64,000 nucleotides of DNA from Crotalaria pallida (taxonomy: Eukaryota > Streptophyta > Magnoliopsida > Fabales > Fabaceae): positions 79,389,501 through 79,453,500 of the forward strand of contig CM075652.1 of the NCBI GenBank assembly GCA_037953625.1, in the 5' to 3' direction. The notes beneath the pieces were generated by a model. It searched no databases. It was not told the DNA's origin and saw nothing but the letters and a program-made list of their open reading frames with translations. Below are positions 10,547 to 21,501 of this stretch, piece after piece. A program made the translations under genes and the position numbers. Within the stretch, counting starts at the first letter, position 1; the number at the start of each line of letters is the position of its first letter.

Positions 10547-13500
10547 TGTAACACCCCGATTCGGCAACTTGAAAACTTAAATTAAAACAGTGAAAATTAG
10601 GGCCAATTTTTTTTTTTTACATGTGTTACATAGATGTGAGAACGTTTAGACTTTCCAAACATAGTTTAAAAGAAACTCATGTTCTCACATTACGCAACAA
10701 TCTTCCAAGTTCCAAACCGAGGTATCACAGGACACCGCGTCTTGAAACCCGTTTTCAATCATCGTTTAAAACGAGGCCCGTTTATTTGTTCAAACATCAA
10801 TACCAAATAAAACAATTGCCGGGGTACAGTATGGTAGAGCTAGGTAACTAAGAACTTACAATGGATTACCTTCCGCCAGGGGAGTTCCTAGCTCCTAGTC
10901 ATGTACACCGAAACTATCGTTCTATGTTCGTGTCATGGCAGCTCATGCTCTCGATCCACAAGTATGGTTGTCGCCCTCAGCCGTCTTCGGAATCTCACGC
11001 AGAGAGTCGTCTGGTACCCGCCCCTTCTTGCAGGGTTGCAGATGCATCGCTACACGCTATACTACCTACCGGTTGCAATATCAACAATTGTCGATACGAC
11101 AACACGGTAGGAGAGAGTCAGTGTTCCGAACACTAACGGGTTGACCATATGGTCTCGGGTATATTATAAAAACAAAAAATTACAGATAAAGCAACATAAC
11201 ATGCAATGCAATTAGCACATATGATTCATATAGAACAGCACATAACGTCATACTCTAAACACATCATTCATAACCGATTAATCCATTCACACTCTCATAA
11301 CACAACCTCAAAATCTTTCTCTTTAGCTTTCACAACTCTATTCCACTTCCTTTCATTACAGTACCACACTTATTTCTCATTCCAAGGATTCTTTCTTATC
11401 ACTCTTATCCAGGCTTAATAATTCGATATACTCCTTATTGGAGACATCTTTGTGCTTTTAAGTTTTATTATACCGGATAGCATCAATGATGAGGGGGACA
11501 CATCATTGAGCTCACACACGTCTACATCTCCTCGGCCAACTACCCAACCTAGTCGGAAGCAAACAGGAGTACAGGACCTTTACCACGCGGGCACGACAGC
11601 TGTCACACAAACAAGTGGTCCCTGACCAGGAGGCCCAGCCTCAATAATATCATAAACATGGCACGCTCTCAGCGGCAATCACAAATGCCCCGTTCCAGTC
11701 CCTCTCACTGTTCCTGAACTGCCATAGGGGTGACAACACTATTTCGGTCCCGGGTGCGGAACTTACCACGGCATTAGACCCAGTCCCTACCACGTTAGTA
11801 CGCCACATGTGGGATTCATTCCGGCCAGAATAGTACTCAAGGCAACGTGACGTTTTACCGCCCGAGCCTACCCTAATGCATTCATCAACCCGGATATCCT
11901 TGATATCCGGGGTACCTTCCTCTCCACTACTTCGAGACGACACTCATACCTCTCCGCATTTGTAAATGTCTTTTAAAGTCTTTTAAAATTTTAACGTTTT
12001 ATTAGCGGCTTAATCCTAACAGTCGGCTCGTCCTTGGTGCATCCCTTCAACGAAGCCCGACCACTAATCGCAATATTTCCCCCTAAATCTCACATGGCCT
12101 CAAGCCTCATATCACTTCCTCCTGATTCTCAAAAACTCATTCTCAACATAATTCTCATCACAACATCAACATGCGTTCCTCGTCTTTCTCAAAACATCAT
12201 TTCACAAAACCTTTCCGGAAATAGAATTTCATAAAACTTTTACTTTACTAAACATTTTCCAAAAGCCTTCAAAAATCTCTTTGCAAAACCATTTTCAAAA
12301 ATCACATTTTTGGGTGAGTGTTAATGGAGGAGCAAGCTCAACTCAACACTAAGCTTCTTCCCAAAAACGTGGACGAGGAATCACATCTCTGCTCAACCAC
12401 TTTCTCACTTTCATAATCACATTCTCAGATCAATCTCAACTCTTATCTCTTTCCTTTACTCACATCACCTTTATCTCTTTCTCAAATTATCTCATACTTT
12501 CTTTTCATTCTCAGCTCATTACTTATTTCTTTCTTAATCATTTCTCATGTTTCTTGTTCACATCTCTTTTCTCTTTATCTTATTACTTTCACAATTTCAT
12601 CATCATCATTTCACTACCCACACAATCAAACAATTCTCAACAAAATGAAGTATGCATAATATTTAAACATTTAGTATGCAAACAGAACAGATAAACATTT
12701 AGCACGAATATCTATGTTGCCTAACTCGCAGTACTCCCGTAATCCGTCCACTCGAATTACGAGCAACCACGTTACGGGATCACCGCACTCTCACTCACCT
12801 GGATGACGACACGATTTACGTGAATTCTTAATTTTGTTTTAAAACACTTTAAAATAATCCCCTTTTTAAAACACATTGCCAGTGTCCAAAGATTTTAAAT
12901 CCCAATCGTTCTCTTATAAAATGTTCCCAAGAAATTTTCTCAAAACCATCTATTTCTCTTCGTTTAAAACACTTTGGGTTAAAATCATTTTCTTTAAGTA
13001 TTGAATGAAAAGAAAACAATTCTTTGAAAACCTTTATTAGATCAAATACAGAATCCAAGAAGGTAAAATTTCAAAACCAAAACAATTGATTTATTAAATT
13101 TCTAAGCTTCATAACATCATCACACATTGATCAAAGAATGTCAATTGAAGTTTCAAATTAATTTAAGTTACTTAAATCACACTTCTTTCAAATAACGAAT
13201 TTTTCCATTACTTTAAAATCCATACATAAACTTTTCACAAACAAGGCATACACACAAACAGCATCCCAGACAATTTCAATACATGCAAACAGTATAAAGA
13301 ACAGTCACATTTTAAAGTATTTAAAATCATTATAATCTTAATTAAATTAATTAAATTATTCTTTTAGAAAATAATTTAGACTTAACCTCATAATTAACTC
13401 ATAAAACCGAGTCATACTCATGGTTAACAAAAGTTCTAATTACAAATAAATTTTAAAACAAGAATTCATCAAATCAATTTTTACAAAAATCTATTCACAG

Positions 13501-16416
13501 AATGAAAGGGACTTTTCATTTTCATTTCGAGAATCAGAAAGATCAAAGGAAACACACACATAATAGTTTCAAAGCATTCACAACCTTCACAAACATATAT
13601 ACAGTAAATCACATTTTCACTTATCCACATTCATTAATTAAATCATAACTTTAATACATTAATCCAATTATTCTTAAGAAATAATTTAATTTAGTCCTTT
13701 TTAATTAATTTAAGAAAACCGAATCATACAAGTTTAATAATTTCCTAATCACAAATAAATTTCAAAACTCAAATCATTAAATCAACAGTACCAAAATTTT
13801 CACAAAATCACATGAACTTATTTATTTAAAATCAGACAGACAAAGGTAAACACATATCATATAGGCATTTAGGAATATAACTACACTTCATTTCATGCAA
13901 ATAATTGTCCCACCATTTTAAACATGCATAAACCGAATTGTGCATATAAAATTTTGCAAGGATTAAACATACAAATACAAACATACAGTTATGAAATCAA
14001 TTTCATTCATTTTCAAGCTAAAACCGTGAGCATCCAGGAAAGAAAACCAACAAATTTCCAATTCCTTTTTATAACTTAAATAATTTAATCATAACTACTC
14101 CAAAAGAATTATTTTATTTTCTTTATTCTAAGATCAAACCATGAGCATGCAATAGGAGAATTAACAATTTTTAATTTCATTTTCATAACAGGATCAACAC
14201 AATAAATTAAATCACAACCATCACACATATTTTCTTTTGAATTCATTTCTTTCATGCAAGTATCTTTTTGAGTCTTTAAATTCAAGGGAAGTCATCATAT
14301 ATGCAACCCATTGGAGAGACAACTCTAATTTCCTACTCCTCTTAGTTGACCGAAAATCAACATGCATGTGATTAAAATCACTAGGTCCAATCTTAGAACA
14401 AACATACATCCTCATTTTACAAAATAAAAAGCATAGACCATATTAATTCCAAGCTTGGCCGAATGGCCTTCTAAAAAGATCATGCACAAAATAATCACTT
14501 AATCAAATCATGTTTACACTTGGAAAATTATTTTTAAAACTTATTTCTTTAATTCTTCCTTAAAACCGAATTACACAAAAAGATGAAATCATGGTCTTTT
14601 CTTAAAAATTCACATGTAACTCAAAGATCTAAACATCTTTTCACTTATCAAACAAAATACTCACATATACGTACTTAGATGATGATTTCAAGCAAGCGAA
14701 TTAAACATGCAAGGCTAGAACTTGAACTTTTTCACACATCACACATGGATCATACATTTATTTAGCAAATAACCACAAACATACACATAGGTCACGGATC
14801 TAAACAAAAGACTTAACATGCAAGCCAACAAAATTTCAATTTACAAATGAACAAACTTAGATCATGAAGTTATTCATTAAATCTTCACATAGACACATGT
14901 GTTTCACGGTTTAAAGCAAGAAACATAGACATGCAAAGAGATTCACTTTAGTTTTCACAAAAATTTTAGCCATTCTTTAGATCTTTAAGATTTTAGTTAG
15001 AAAAATATTAGATCAAGCAAGAAAACCTTCAACCGAAACATAAAGCATCAAGATCACATATTACAAATTTCTTAGAGTCCTTAAGAGTTCAAGATCAAAA
15101 GAATAACAACATATAGAATTATTTTTAGAATCACAAAATAAGACATGCAAGAAGAAAGAACAAGGATCTTCAAACTAGGAAAAGAAACTAAACTATTACA
15201 ACTGTTTCATCTTGATCTTGGGTTCCTACCATGTAAGGTTGGTTCTTCTAGCTTCTCATCACTCTTGGTCTACAAAGGTAAGGCTTGGTTCAAGCTTGGA
15301 TTTCCTTTTCCTTCCTCTCCTAGTTCCACGGCCAAACTCCCTCTTTCTTTCTCTATTTTTTTCTTTTTTCTTTCTAAGAGTTGAATGAGTCTCTTAGAAG
15401 TTGTGTTTGTGTTGGTACGGTGGAGGAAGTGAAATGGGTGAAAGGAAGTAAAATGAAGAAGTGATTTAAGGCTCCTTGTATGTGTATAAGCCACGACTAA
15501 TCCCCCTTTTGCCCTTAATAATTTTTTTGGTCCATGTTGAATTGGGAGGGGCGGTCTTGGCATTACAAAAAGTTGCATGGATAAGGGTCTTCTAAGTCAA
15601 GGAGACAAAGTGGACTAGGTAGGCTTTTTAGGGGTCATTCTAGGTTGAAACTAGTTAGGGTTTGGTTAGGTTTTAGTTTGATTCTAACTAAGTTTGTTTA
15701 GTTGGGCTTTACTTGGTTCCTAGTTCCTTAACCTCCAAGTTTCTAGAATTTTAGTCCTAGCTATACATACACACGTACAACATACATACACACACATATA
15801 TACATACATACACATACCGTAGCACACACATACACACATACATACTTCACATTTTATTTTCTTAATCTTATTTACTTATACTTCCTAATTATTAATCCAT
15901 ACCCTAATGCAATCAATTCATAAATCACATTCACACAATCAATTTGATGCATCACATAGTACACACACATTAAATTAAACACATTTCACATAAAAATTCA
16001 AGCCAAATCAAGAAATTCATTTTCTTTAAATCACAATTCTTTTAAACTCGTATTTTCACTGTTCTGAAATAAATTTTTTGTAAAACCACCCAGAAAATTC
16101 TAAAAGTTATGTTTTTAAAATCTACGTTTCAAGACGATCGTTTTGATATAAAGTTTGTAAAAATCCGAGTTACGGTTAAAAAGTTACGAACTTTTCAAGT
16201 TAACAGCTCAAAACTTCACTTTAAATAAAAATCACTTTTCAATAAAATCACAACTAATCTCTTAAAAATTAAACCAACAAAATCATTCACTTTTCTTTTT
16301 ATGAAAATATCTTTGTTTATGAAAATCCTTGAAAATTATCACTTTATTTCCTTCTTACATAAAATACTTTTCCGGAAATCGTTTACGCACGTACGGGAAA
16401 AATGCGGGGTGTTACA
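10547..16416 (-). mobile_element. E4: giant solo-LTR-like unit
   Basis: A 5,870-bp unit starting TGTAACACCCCG and ending CGGGGTGTTACA, exact inverse complements, with a perfect 5-bp TSD GATGC (10542-10546 and 16417-16421). It has no internal primer site, purine tract or pol sequence and no internal direct repeat, so the whole unit behaves as one solo LTR. LTRs this long are known from plant gypsy lineages such as Ogre/Tat; which lineage this is cannot be decided here. E8 is a colinear relative in the same orientation. The minus orientation is inferred from E8. A GC-richer island at about 11484-12075 is the best-conserved part. Confidence 0.8.
11484..12075. other. Conserved GC-richer island in E4
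   Basis: This stretch aligns by eye with 28808-29410 in E8 far better than the AT-rich sequence around it. Shared blocks include 'caatgatgaggggga', 'ctacatctcctcgg', 'aggagtacaggaccttta', 'cgggcacgacagctgtcaca' and 'tgccccgttccagtccctct'. The mismatches do not follow codon positions and stop codons differ between copies, so a non-coding role such as promoter, packaging signal or structured RNA is more likely than a gene. Confidence 0.55.
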
Positions 16417-17087
16417 GATGCGGCGACGGAAATGGGGAACCAAAGTCCCTGGCTGTTGCGGCTTACATCGGTGGCAGCGGTGGTCTTGTTCCTCCAGGAC
16501 CCGTGGTGGCGATCGTTGCCAGCAGTGGCGCGAGCGACAGCACTGTGAGGGCGCGAGCAACAGCACCGTGACTTCGAGTCCCAACGGTGTTCGCTGCCTT
16601 GTGCACGATGGCGTGCGGTGGTGGGCTATGGTGGCCTCAGAGACTCGTCGCGCGAAGGAGGTGAGGGATATGGTGACTTGCGGCTTGCTCCTTTGTCTGT
16701 CTCCTTCCTCCCTGAACCTCTGTGTCTTCATCCATGGAGAACGAAGATGTGGCGGTGGATTTGTTGGCACCACTGTTGGTGACGGAAAACGAGACTGATG
16801 CAGCCATGAGATTCGCGTGTAGCACGGCAGCCATGACTTGATCGCTGGTCAAATATGGAATGTAGCAGCACAAGTGATAGGTGAAGGGGCCGAACCGCCT
16901 CGTCAGCGGACTCCTAGCCACAAATTGCACTGGCGGCAACGACGTGCTTGGCGGTGACGGCGCAAATCTTCAAGAACACCACCATCAAGAACGTCATTTT
17001 CTCTTTCAAACCTAGAACACGTCGTTGTTGTTGTGTATTCTTTTATTTTATTTTTTTTTAATGTGGATGGGAATCGAAATTTATCGG
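16417..17087 (-). other. E3 internal region, GC-rich leader part
   Basis: This is the part of E3 just downstream of its primer site in element orientation. It is GC-rich, unlike E4 next to it. Several frames are open by chance on both strands, but none resembles gag and the longest run across the E4 junction. A captured host fragment or a decayed gag are both possible; neither could be shown. Confidence 0.45.
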
Positions 17088-17105
17088 TTCCCACAGACGG
17101 CGCCA
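17088..17105 (-). other. E3 primer binding site
   Basis: On the minus strand TGGCGCCGTCTGTGGGAA starts one base after the LTR. This is a familiar plant gypsy/TRIM primer-site sequence and fixes the element on the minus strand. Confidence 0.75.
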
Positions 17106-17106
17106 A

Positions 17107-17437
17107 TGTAGTGTCCCGGTATTGAAGGAACACCACGATGTGTGTTTGGGGTTGTTGCAGCTGACGAGGGTGACCCCGGTCCTACGTACCCCCAGTGATA
17201 AGGGGATCAAGCCACACGTAGTTCTTGAGAGTAGGGATGAGAAAACATACCTTAGCCCCTATAGCATGGCGATACTTATAGGAGAAGTTGTGTTGTGGTG
17301 CCTTATGGGCCTGTTCGGCCCAGTAGGGCTGACGTGGCTCTTAGAGGATAAGAAGGATGAGTTATTCACCCTTATCCTATACTAGAGAGCTCATGCTTAT
17401 GCTGTAGCGGTAGGATTTATTATTGGTTAACCCTATA
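17107..17437 (-). repeat. E3 5' LTR
   Basis: Pairs with 6338-6668. The outer end reads ...CCCTATA instead of CCCTACA, a C-to-T change in the conserved CA/TG terminal dinucleotide that presumably arose after integration. Confidence 0.9.
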
Positions 17438-17442
17438 GTGAG

Positions 17443-17928
17443 TCTTTATTGTATTCATTGCTCATTCATGGTTTTTGAGGGAAACTTGTTTTTGTAAATA
17501 TTTTTGCGAGTTAACCTTTGTTTTATCCCTTCTTTCTTTTATCCCACCTGACACTTTTAGCCATGGCCCCATTACAACCAAAAAATAAGACCTTTTGATT
17601 TTTGCATACATTCAATAATTTCAGTGGAGATGTTGGTCTATGGTCAAGCCTATGGTAACACATTATCATTGTTGAACTTGAGTGAATTGAAAATATGACC
17701 CTTATACACTTTTGAGAGAAACAATTGAGAGGTTGAGAGTGTTCGCTAGTTCTGAGTTCTGAATGGGATTGTTACGCTAACTAGTATGTAATTGTGTAAA
17801 TAGTTTATGATAATATGTGTCGAAGTGATGAGTCGTAGTCTTAGATTAGGTGTGTTCATGTTGATTTAGGGAGTTTGTCTTTTGTTTAGAATTTTTATTT
17901 TACTTTTGCCTGGGACATGCAAAATGCT
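17443..17928 (+). other. E1 internal region, 3' part
   Basis: Non-coding AT-rich sequence between the E3 insertion and the E1 polypurine tract. Nothing else recognised. Confidence 0.6.
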
Positions 17929-17941
17929 AAGTTTGGGGGAG
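17929..17941 (+). other. E1 polypurine tract
   Basis: AAGTTTGGGGGAG immediately before the 3' LTR. The minus-strand element E2 has the equivalent at 24695-24707. Confidence 0.8.
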
Positions 17942-19362
17942 TGATTTGGGTCCAATATATATAGATTTGAGCATTGATTTGACTCCCTTATACTATGTAT
18001 TTGGCTTGTTTCTCTAGCAAATTTAGGACTTTTTATTAGATTTTAATTATTTTTAGTAGTTTAGGGTCCTTTGAACGTTTTGATCCGTTTGCTAGTGTTT
18101 CAGGTACTTTTAGACCTTAAATGGAGAAAATATTTATGGACCTGAAAAGAGGACGAAAAGATCTTGCAAATGGAAAAAGAACGGAGCAAAACGGAGTCGG
18201 AGTAGGTCCCGCGCGCCTGAGGCGCGGGGACGGGTGCGCCTGAGGCACGGGGACGGGTGCGCCTGAGGCGCGCCTGTGTGCAAAAGGAATTGTCATCAGA
18301 CCTGCGCGCCTGGGGCGCGAGGTCGCGTGCGCCTGGGGCGCGCGTACCTATTGAGGCCCAATTTGACCAGATTATGAACAAAATAGAAGAAGAGAAGTCT
18401 AATTTGGCTTCATATCTTAGATTTGATCAGAAATTAGAAGATAAACATGGACCTTATCTATTAGATTTAATTAAGATTTATTTTAGGATTTGTTTTACTC
18501 TTTAAATAGAGGATTTGTAAATAGTTTTCAGTAGGTTTTAAGATCATAGAATTCAATTAGGATTAGAGAGAGAGGTTAGTAACATCTATTGAGAGCAAGG
18601 AGGCAAGGCACAAGGATTGAAGGTCTCTGGGAGAGTTAACCTGTATTGTCTATGATATGAGGTTTTCTCTTTGCTTCTGTTTTCTTTATTTCTATATGTG
18701 TAACTAAAACCTCTTGTTAGGAACATGGTGTAAATTGTATGATGTAATTTATTTTAATTTATGATTTAGTATTTTGCTGTTTTTAATTCATGCTTAATTG
18801 AGTTTTTATTACATAAACCCGCGCAATTTATGTTTTGGATTTCTTAATTCGCAACGGGAGTTGGGATTTTGAATAGGCCATGCAATTAATGGTATAATCA
18901 GTCCAAAATATAGGGATATAATTGGATGATTATATGGCTTTTTAATTCCCTTGTGCTGAATAGATATTTTCTTATATTGTAATTTGTTGAGGGATCAAGG
19001 ATTAAATATATAGAAAATAAGGGTAATGTTAGAGACGTCTAACTATTGCTATTTGAGAGGAATAGTCCATGAATTGAAGGATAATTAAAGGAAAATATAA
19101 ATCATAGTTAAAATAAGTGAATCATACAATGAAACCAAGTTCCTAACCTTTTTCTATTGCTTTCTATACATCTTATCTCCTCAATCTTCTTATCTTATTT
19201 TATTATTATTATTCTTCTCCTTATAAACTTCAATAACAAGTTGCACTAATAATTACGAATTGGTGGAAAGTTATTAGAAACAACTTCGATCCCCGTGGGA
19301 CGATATTCGGTCTTCCAGACTATATTACTCGTTGACCCAGTCCACTTGCTGGTATATCAACA
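17942..19362 (+). repeat. E1 3' LTR
   Basis: Matches 2603-3978. The extra 45 bp are additional GC hairpin modules near 18235-18340. About 18 substitutions outside the GC cluster were counted by eye. Confidence 0.92.
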
Positions 19363-19413
19363 GTCATTGCATTCATGCATGGTGTTGGGGATATGTCGTC
19401 ACTTTGTCATGTT

Positions 19414-19793
19414 CAAAGGTTACTGCTTGCTCGACCCCACTTCAAGGTTGACGTTGTGGGTCTTATGTCTTGAGGACTATGTAATACAAGTGATAGTTTA
19501 CGTTTTGGCGACATGACGATCACTAGATAAAGTGACGTTGTTTATCACTTTCGAGCAAGTACGCCATACGTTTGATAGCGTATTATTTAATGAACATGAG
19601 GAGGGCCTCTGGGAGTGCCAAAGGTTACTGCTTGCTCGACCCCACTTCAAGGTTGACGTTGTGGGTCTTATGTCTAGATGACTATGTAATACAGTGATAG
19701 TTTTACGTTTTGGCGACGTGACGATCACTAGATAAAGTGACGTTGTTTATCACTTCGAGCAAGTACGCCATACGTTTGATAACATATTATTTT
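19414..19793. repeat. 205-bp tandem repeat in L0
   Basis: Two copies start at 19414 and 19619 with 'caaaggttactgcttgctcg'. The second copy is cut off near 19793. They differ by a few substitutions and single-base indels. Confidence 0.85.
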
Positions 19794-20017
19794 TGTATTC
19801 TGGAAATACAATGGAGTTATGGAAGGACGTCCATTTGAGTGACTAGTTGGAGAATTTTTATAAGAGTGAGATAACATGCATCATATCATCATTGATTTAA
19901 TTATGTGATTAAATTTGATGTGATTATAAAATGTTAATTGCTATTTTTGCACATTTATGGATTATCCTTATTTGATTATATGTATATATATGCTTACCCT
20001 TGTGCCCTTAATAGGTG

Positions 20018-20503
20018 ATGGCGAGTTACCTAGCATGCGTAGAGATCAGGCCCATCCCTAGCGGGATATGGACGTATGAGGAGCACCGAGCGACGTTTGA
20101 GGGTGAGGTGGAGTTTACACACTTCCACCCTAACCTCCTCGTTCGTGTGCGCCCTCGTAGGTTTAGGGTACCTATTATATATACTATGCACATCCCTGCT
20201 TTTTATGTTTATAGAGGACCACCCCCGCCAGCTCAACCTGTACATAGGTTCCATAGTTTTCGTTTCCGTCCTGCTACTCGTTCTCATCCCTCTGCCTACA
20301 GAGTTTTCACCGATGAGGATGCTCCTTCATCCGATCCGACTGGAGTTGGTAGGACTACACCAGCTACTATTTTTGGACCTTCTGATAGGTCTGCCACTCC
20401 GTCCGATGGGATAGAGGAGGATCCCGAGGAGGGGGAGAGCGAGGAGGAGGAGGTACCAATCGAGCCGGTTCCCAGACCTCGAGGAGGACCCAATGGTTCC
20501 TAG
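20018..20503 (+). CDS. Small acidic-tailed ORF in L0, function unknown
   Basis: A 161-codon frame opens at ATG 20018, four bases after an acceptor-like AG (pyrimidine-rich 'acccttgtgcccttaatag'), and ends at TAG 20501-20503. The N-terminal half is mixed, with aromatic and Arg residues ('RVRPRRFRVPIIY'). The middle is Pro/Ser/Thr-rich and the C-terminal part is strongly acidic ('EEDPEEGESEEEE') before a short Pro/Arg tail. No signal peptide, membrane segment or known domain is recognised. The giant unit E8 has a comparably placed acidic ORF (25446-25787, minus strand) starting with a similar 'MA..Y' N-terminus. It could be a terminal exon of a retroelement accessory protein, a host gene relic, or chance. 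Confidence 0.35.
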   Translation: MASYLACVEIRPIPSGIWTYEEHRATFEGEVEFTHFHPNLLVRVRPRRFRVPIIYTMHIPAFYVYRGPPPPAQPVHRFHSFRFRPATRSHPSAYRVFTDEDAPSSDPTGVGRTTPATIFGPSDRSATPSDGIEEDPEEGESEEEEVPIEPVPRPRGGPNGS

Positions 20504-21139
20504 GAGTATGCATAGTATAGTTAGTAGGGATCCCCGACCGACGTTATAGCTGCTGTGGATCAGACGGATGCATGGAGGACCAGATGACCTGCTCTCAGAC
20601 ACATTATTTTGGGTTGTGATATATTGTATATATTTTGATAGTGTTTTGAGAGTCTAGGTCTTATCTTTCAGACTTTTTATGTATTTTCAGTTTTTATGTA
20701 CATGGATACCTGTACTCTGATGACTTGATGTACTTGTGGATCCCTTTTCATGATGACATATATGTATGTATGATGTTTATCACAACATGGATCCTTGAGT
20801 ACTACTATCTTTCCGCGCACTCTGATTTTGTTAAAAGGAGAATTCATCAACTATTATTATTTGGGAAATATTATATGCGAACAACAAGGCAACACTATGT
20901 TTATAATTATTAAAGTCTAAGTTTTTTATTAACAAATATACGTTGTCTTGCAAATAATTAATTGTTTCAATATTTTAATGTCAAATGTTCAAAGCTAAAT
21001 TTGATAATTTCTCGTATGATCTAATATCAAATACAAAAATTACATTTGAGATAACTTATCCAAACTATTAGTGTCCATAAATAATGATTTTCTAATGAGA
21101 TTAATTAATAATATTATGTTAAAGAGAAAGGATGTCACA

Positions 21140-21501
21140 TTAGCCGAACCTAATCAGTAATCCGACCTCTATCCGACTAAATTTCATAAAAACCGAGTAG
21201 TTAGAGCCAAACTCATCATAAGCGAACAACTAGTGCCGAGCTCATGAGAACCGAGCTTATGAGGATTGAACAAACATAACCGAGCCTATCATAACCGAGC
21301 TCATGCCGAGCTTATAAGATCCAAGTAACTATCATCCAGCTCATGGTAACCGGCTGACTAGCGAGAGACTAAGCCAAACCTCCGTCAACGCCAAGACATC
21401 TCGGCTCCTCATGCCAAGGATTCTACCTTACTGTCTTATTCCGAGCGAGTGCTCCCCCTATTCCGACTACCGAAATCCTATCACACCGAGCAAGAGCCGA
21501 G
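21140..21501. other. CCGAGC-rich segment left of E5
   Basis: No coding frame. Repeats of 'aaccgagct' and 'gccgagctcat' give it a character similar to, but not alignable with, the E3 interior. It ends in the E5 target-site duplication CCGAG (21497-21501) and continues at 61272. Confidence 0.45.

Larger units (their letters stand above)
6338..17437 (-). mobile_element. E3: short-LTR, non-coding gypsy-type element
   Basis: Flanked by the TSD GTGAG (6333-6337 and 17438-17442). Its 331-bp LTRs are 6338-6668 and 17107-17437, with about four differences. The minus orientation follows from a primer-site-like sequence next to the right LTR (17088-17105) and a purine tract next to the left LTR. E3 is interrupted by E4 at 10546/16417; the rest is about 5.2 kb. 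No gag, protease or pol domain is recognisable. It fits a LARD/TRIM-like parasite of an autonomous gypsy family. It sits inside E1 and is therefore younger than E1. Confidence 0.88.
2603..19362 (+). mobile_element. E1: non-autonomous Ty3/gypsy (Athila/Tat-like LARD)
   Basis: Complete LTR retrotransposon flanked by the TSD GTCAT (2598-2602 and 19363-19367). It has two LTRs of 1,376 and 1,421 bp (TG...CA), a tRNA-Asp-type primer site after the 5' LTR and a polypurine tract before the 3' LTR. It is interrupted at 6337/17438 by E3. Without that insertion it is about 5.7 kb. The only protein-like frame is a decayed gag-like ORF; there is no protease, RT or integrase, so it would depend on a partner in trans. 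Its LTR promoter half and its internal GC-rich module resemble those of E2, which marks the two as related families. Roughly 18 LTR substitutions by eye, about 1.3 percent. Confidence 0.9.
19363..21139 (+). mobile_element. L0: probable 3' part of a large LTR-like unit
   Basis: Begins with the second copy of the E1 TSD. It contains a 205-bp tandem repeat, a splice-acceptor-like site followed by a 161-codon ORF, and ends in GATGTCACA (21131-21139), close to the ...GGGTGTTACA termini of F, E4 and E8. That resemblance and the 3'-terminal position of the ORF suggest a giant LTR in plus orientation, with its left part beyond the window or broken by F. No pol sequence is seen. Confidence 0.4.

Noticed and set aside
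11650..11943. 97-codon minus-strand frame in the conserved E4 island
   Set aside because: The aligned E8 region has stops and codon-position-independent changes, so the conservation is not coding.
16301..16798. 165-codon plus-strand frame and overlapping minus-strand frames to 16939
   Set aside because: They cross the E4/E3 junction at 16416 or are open by GC content on both strands; no conserved domain.
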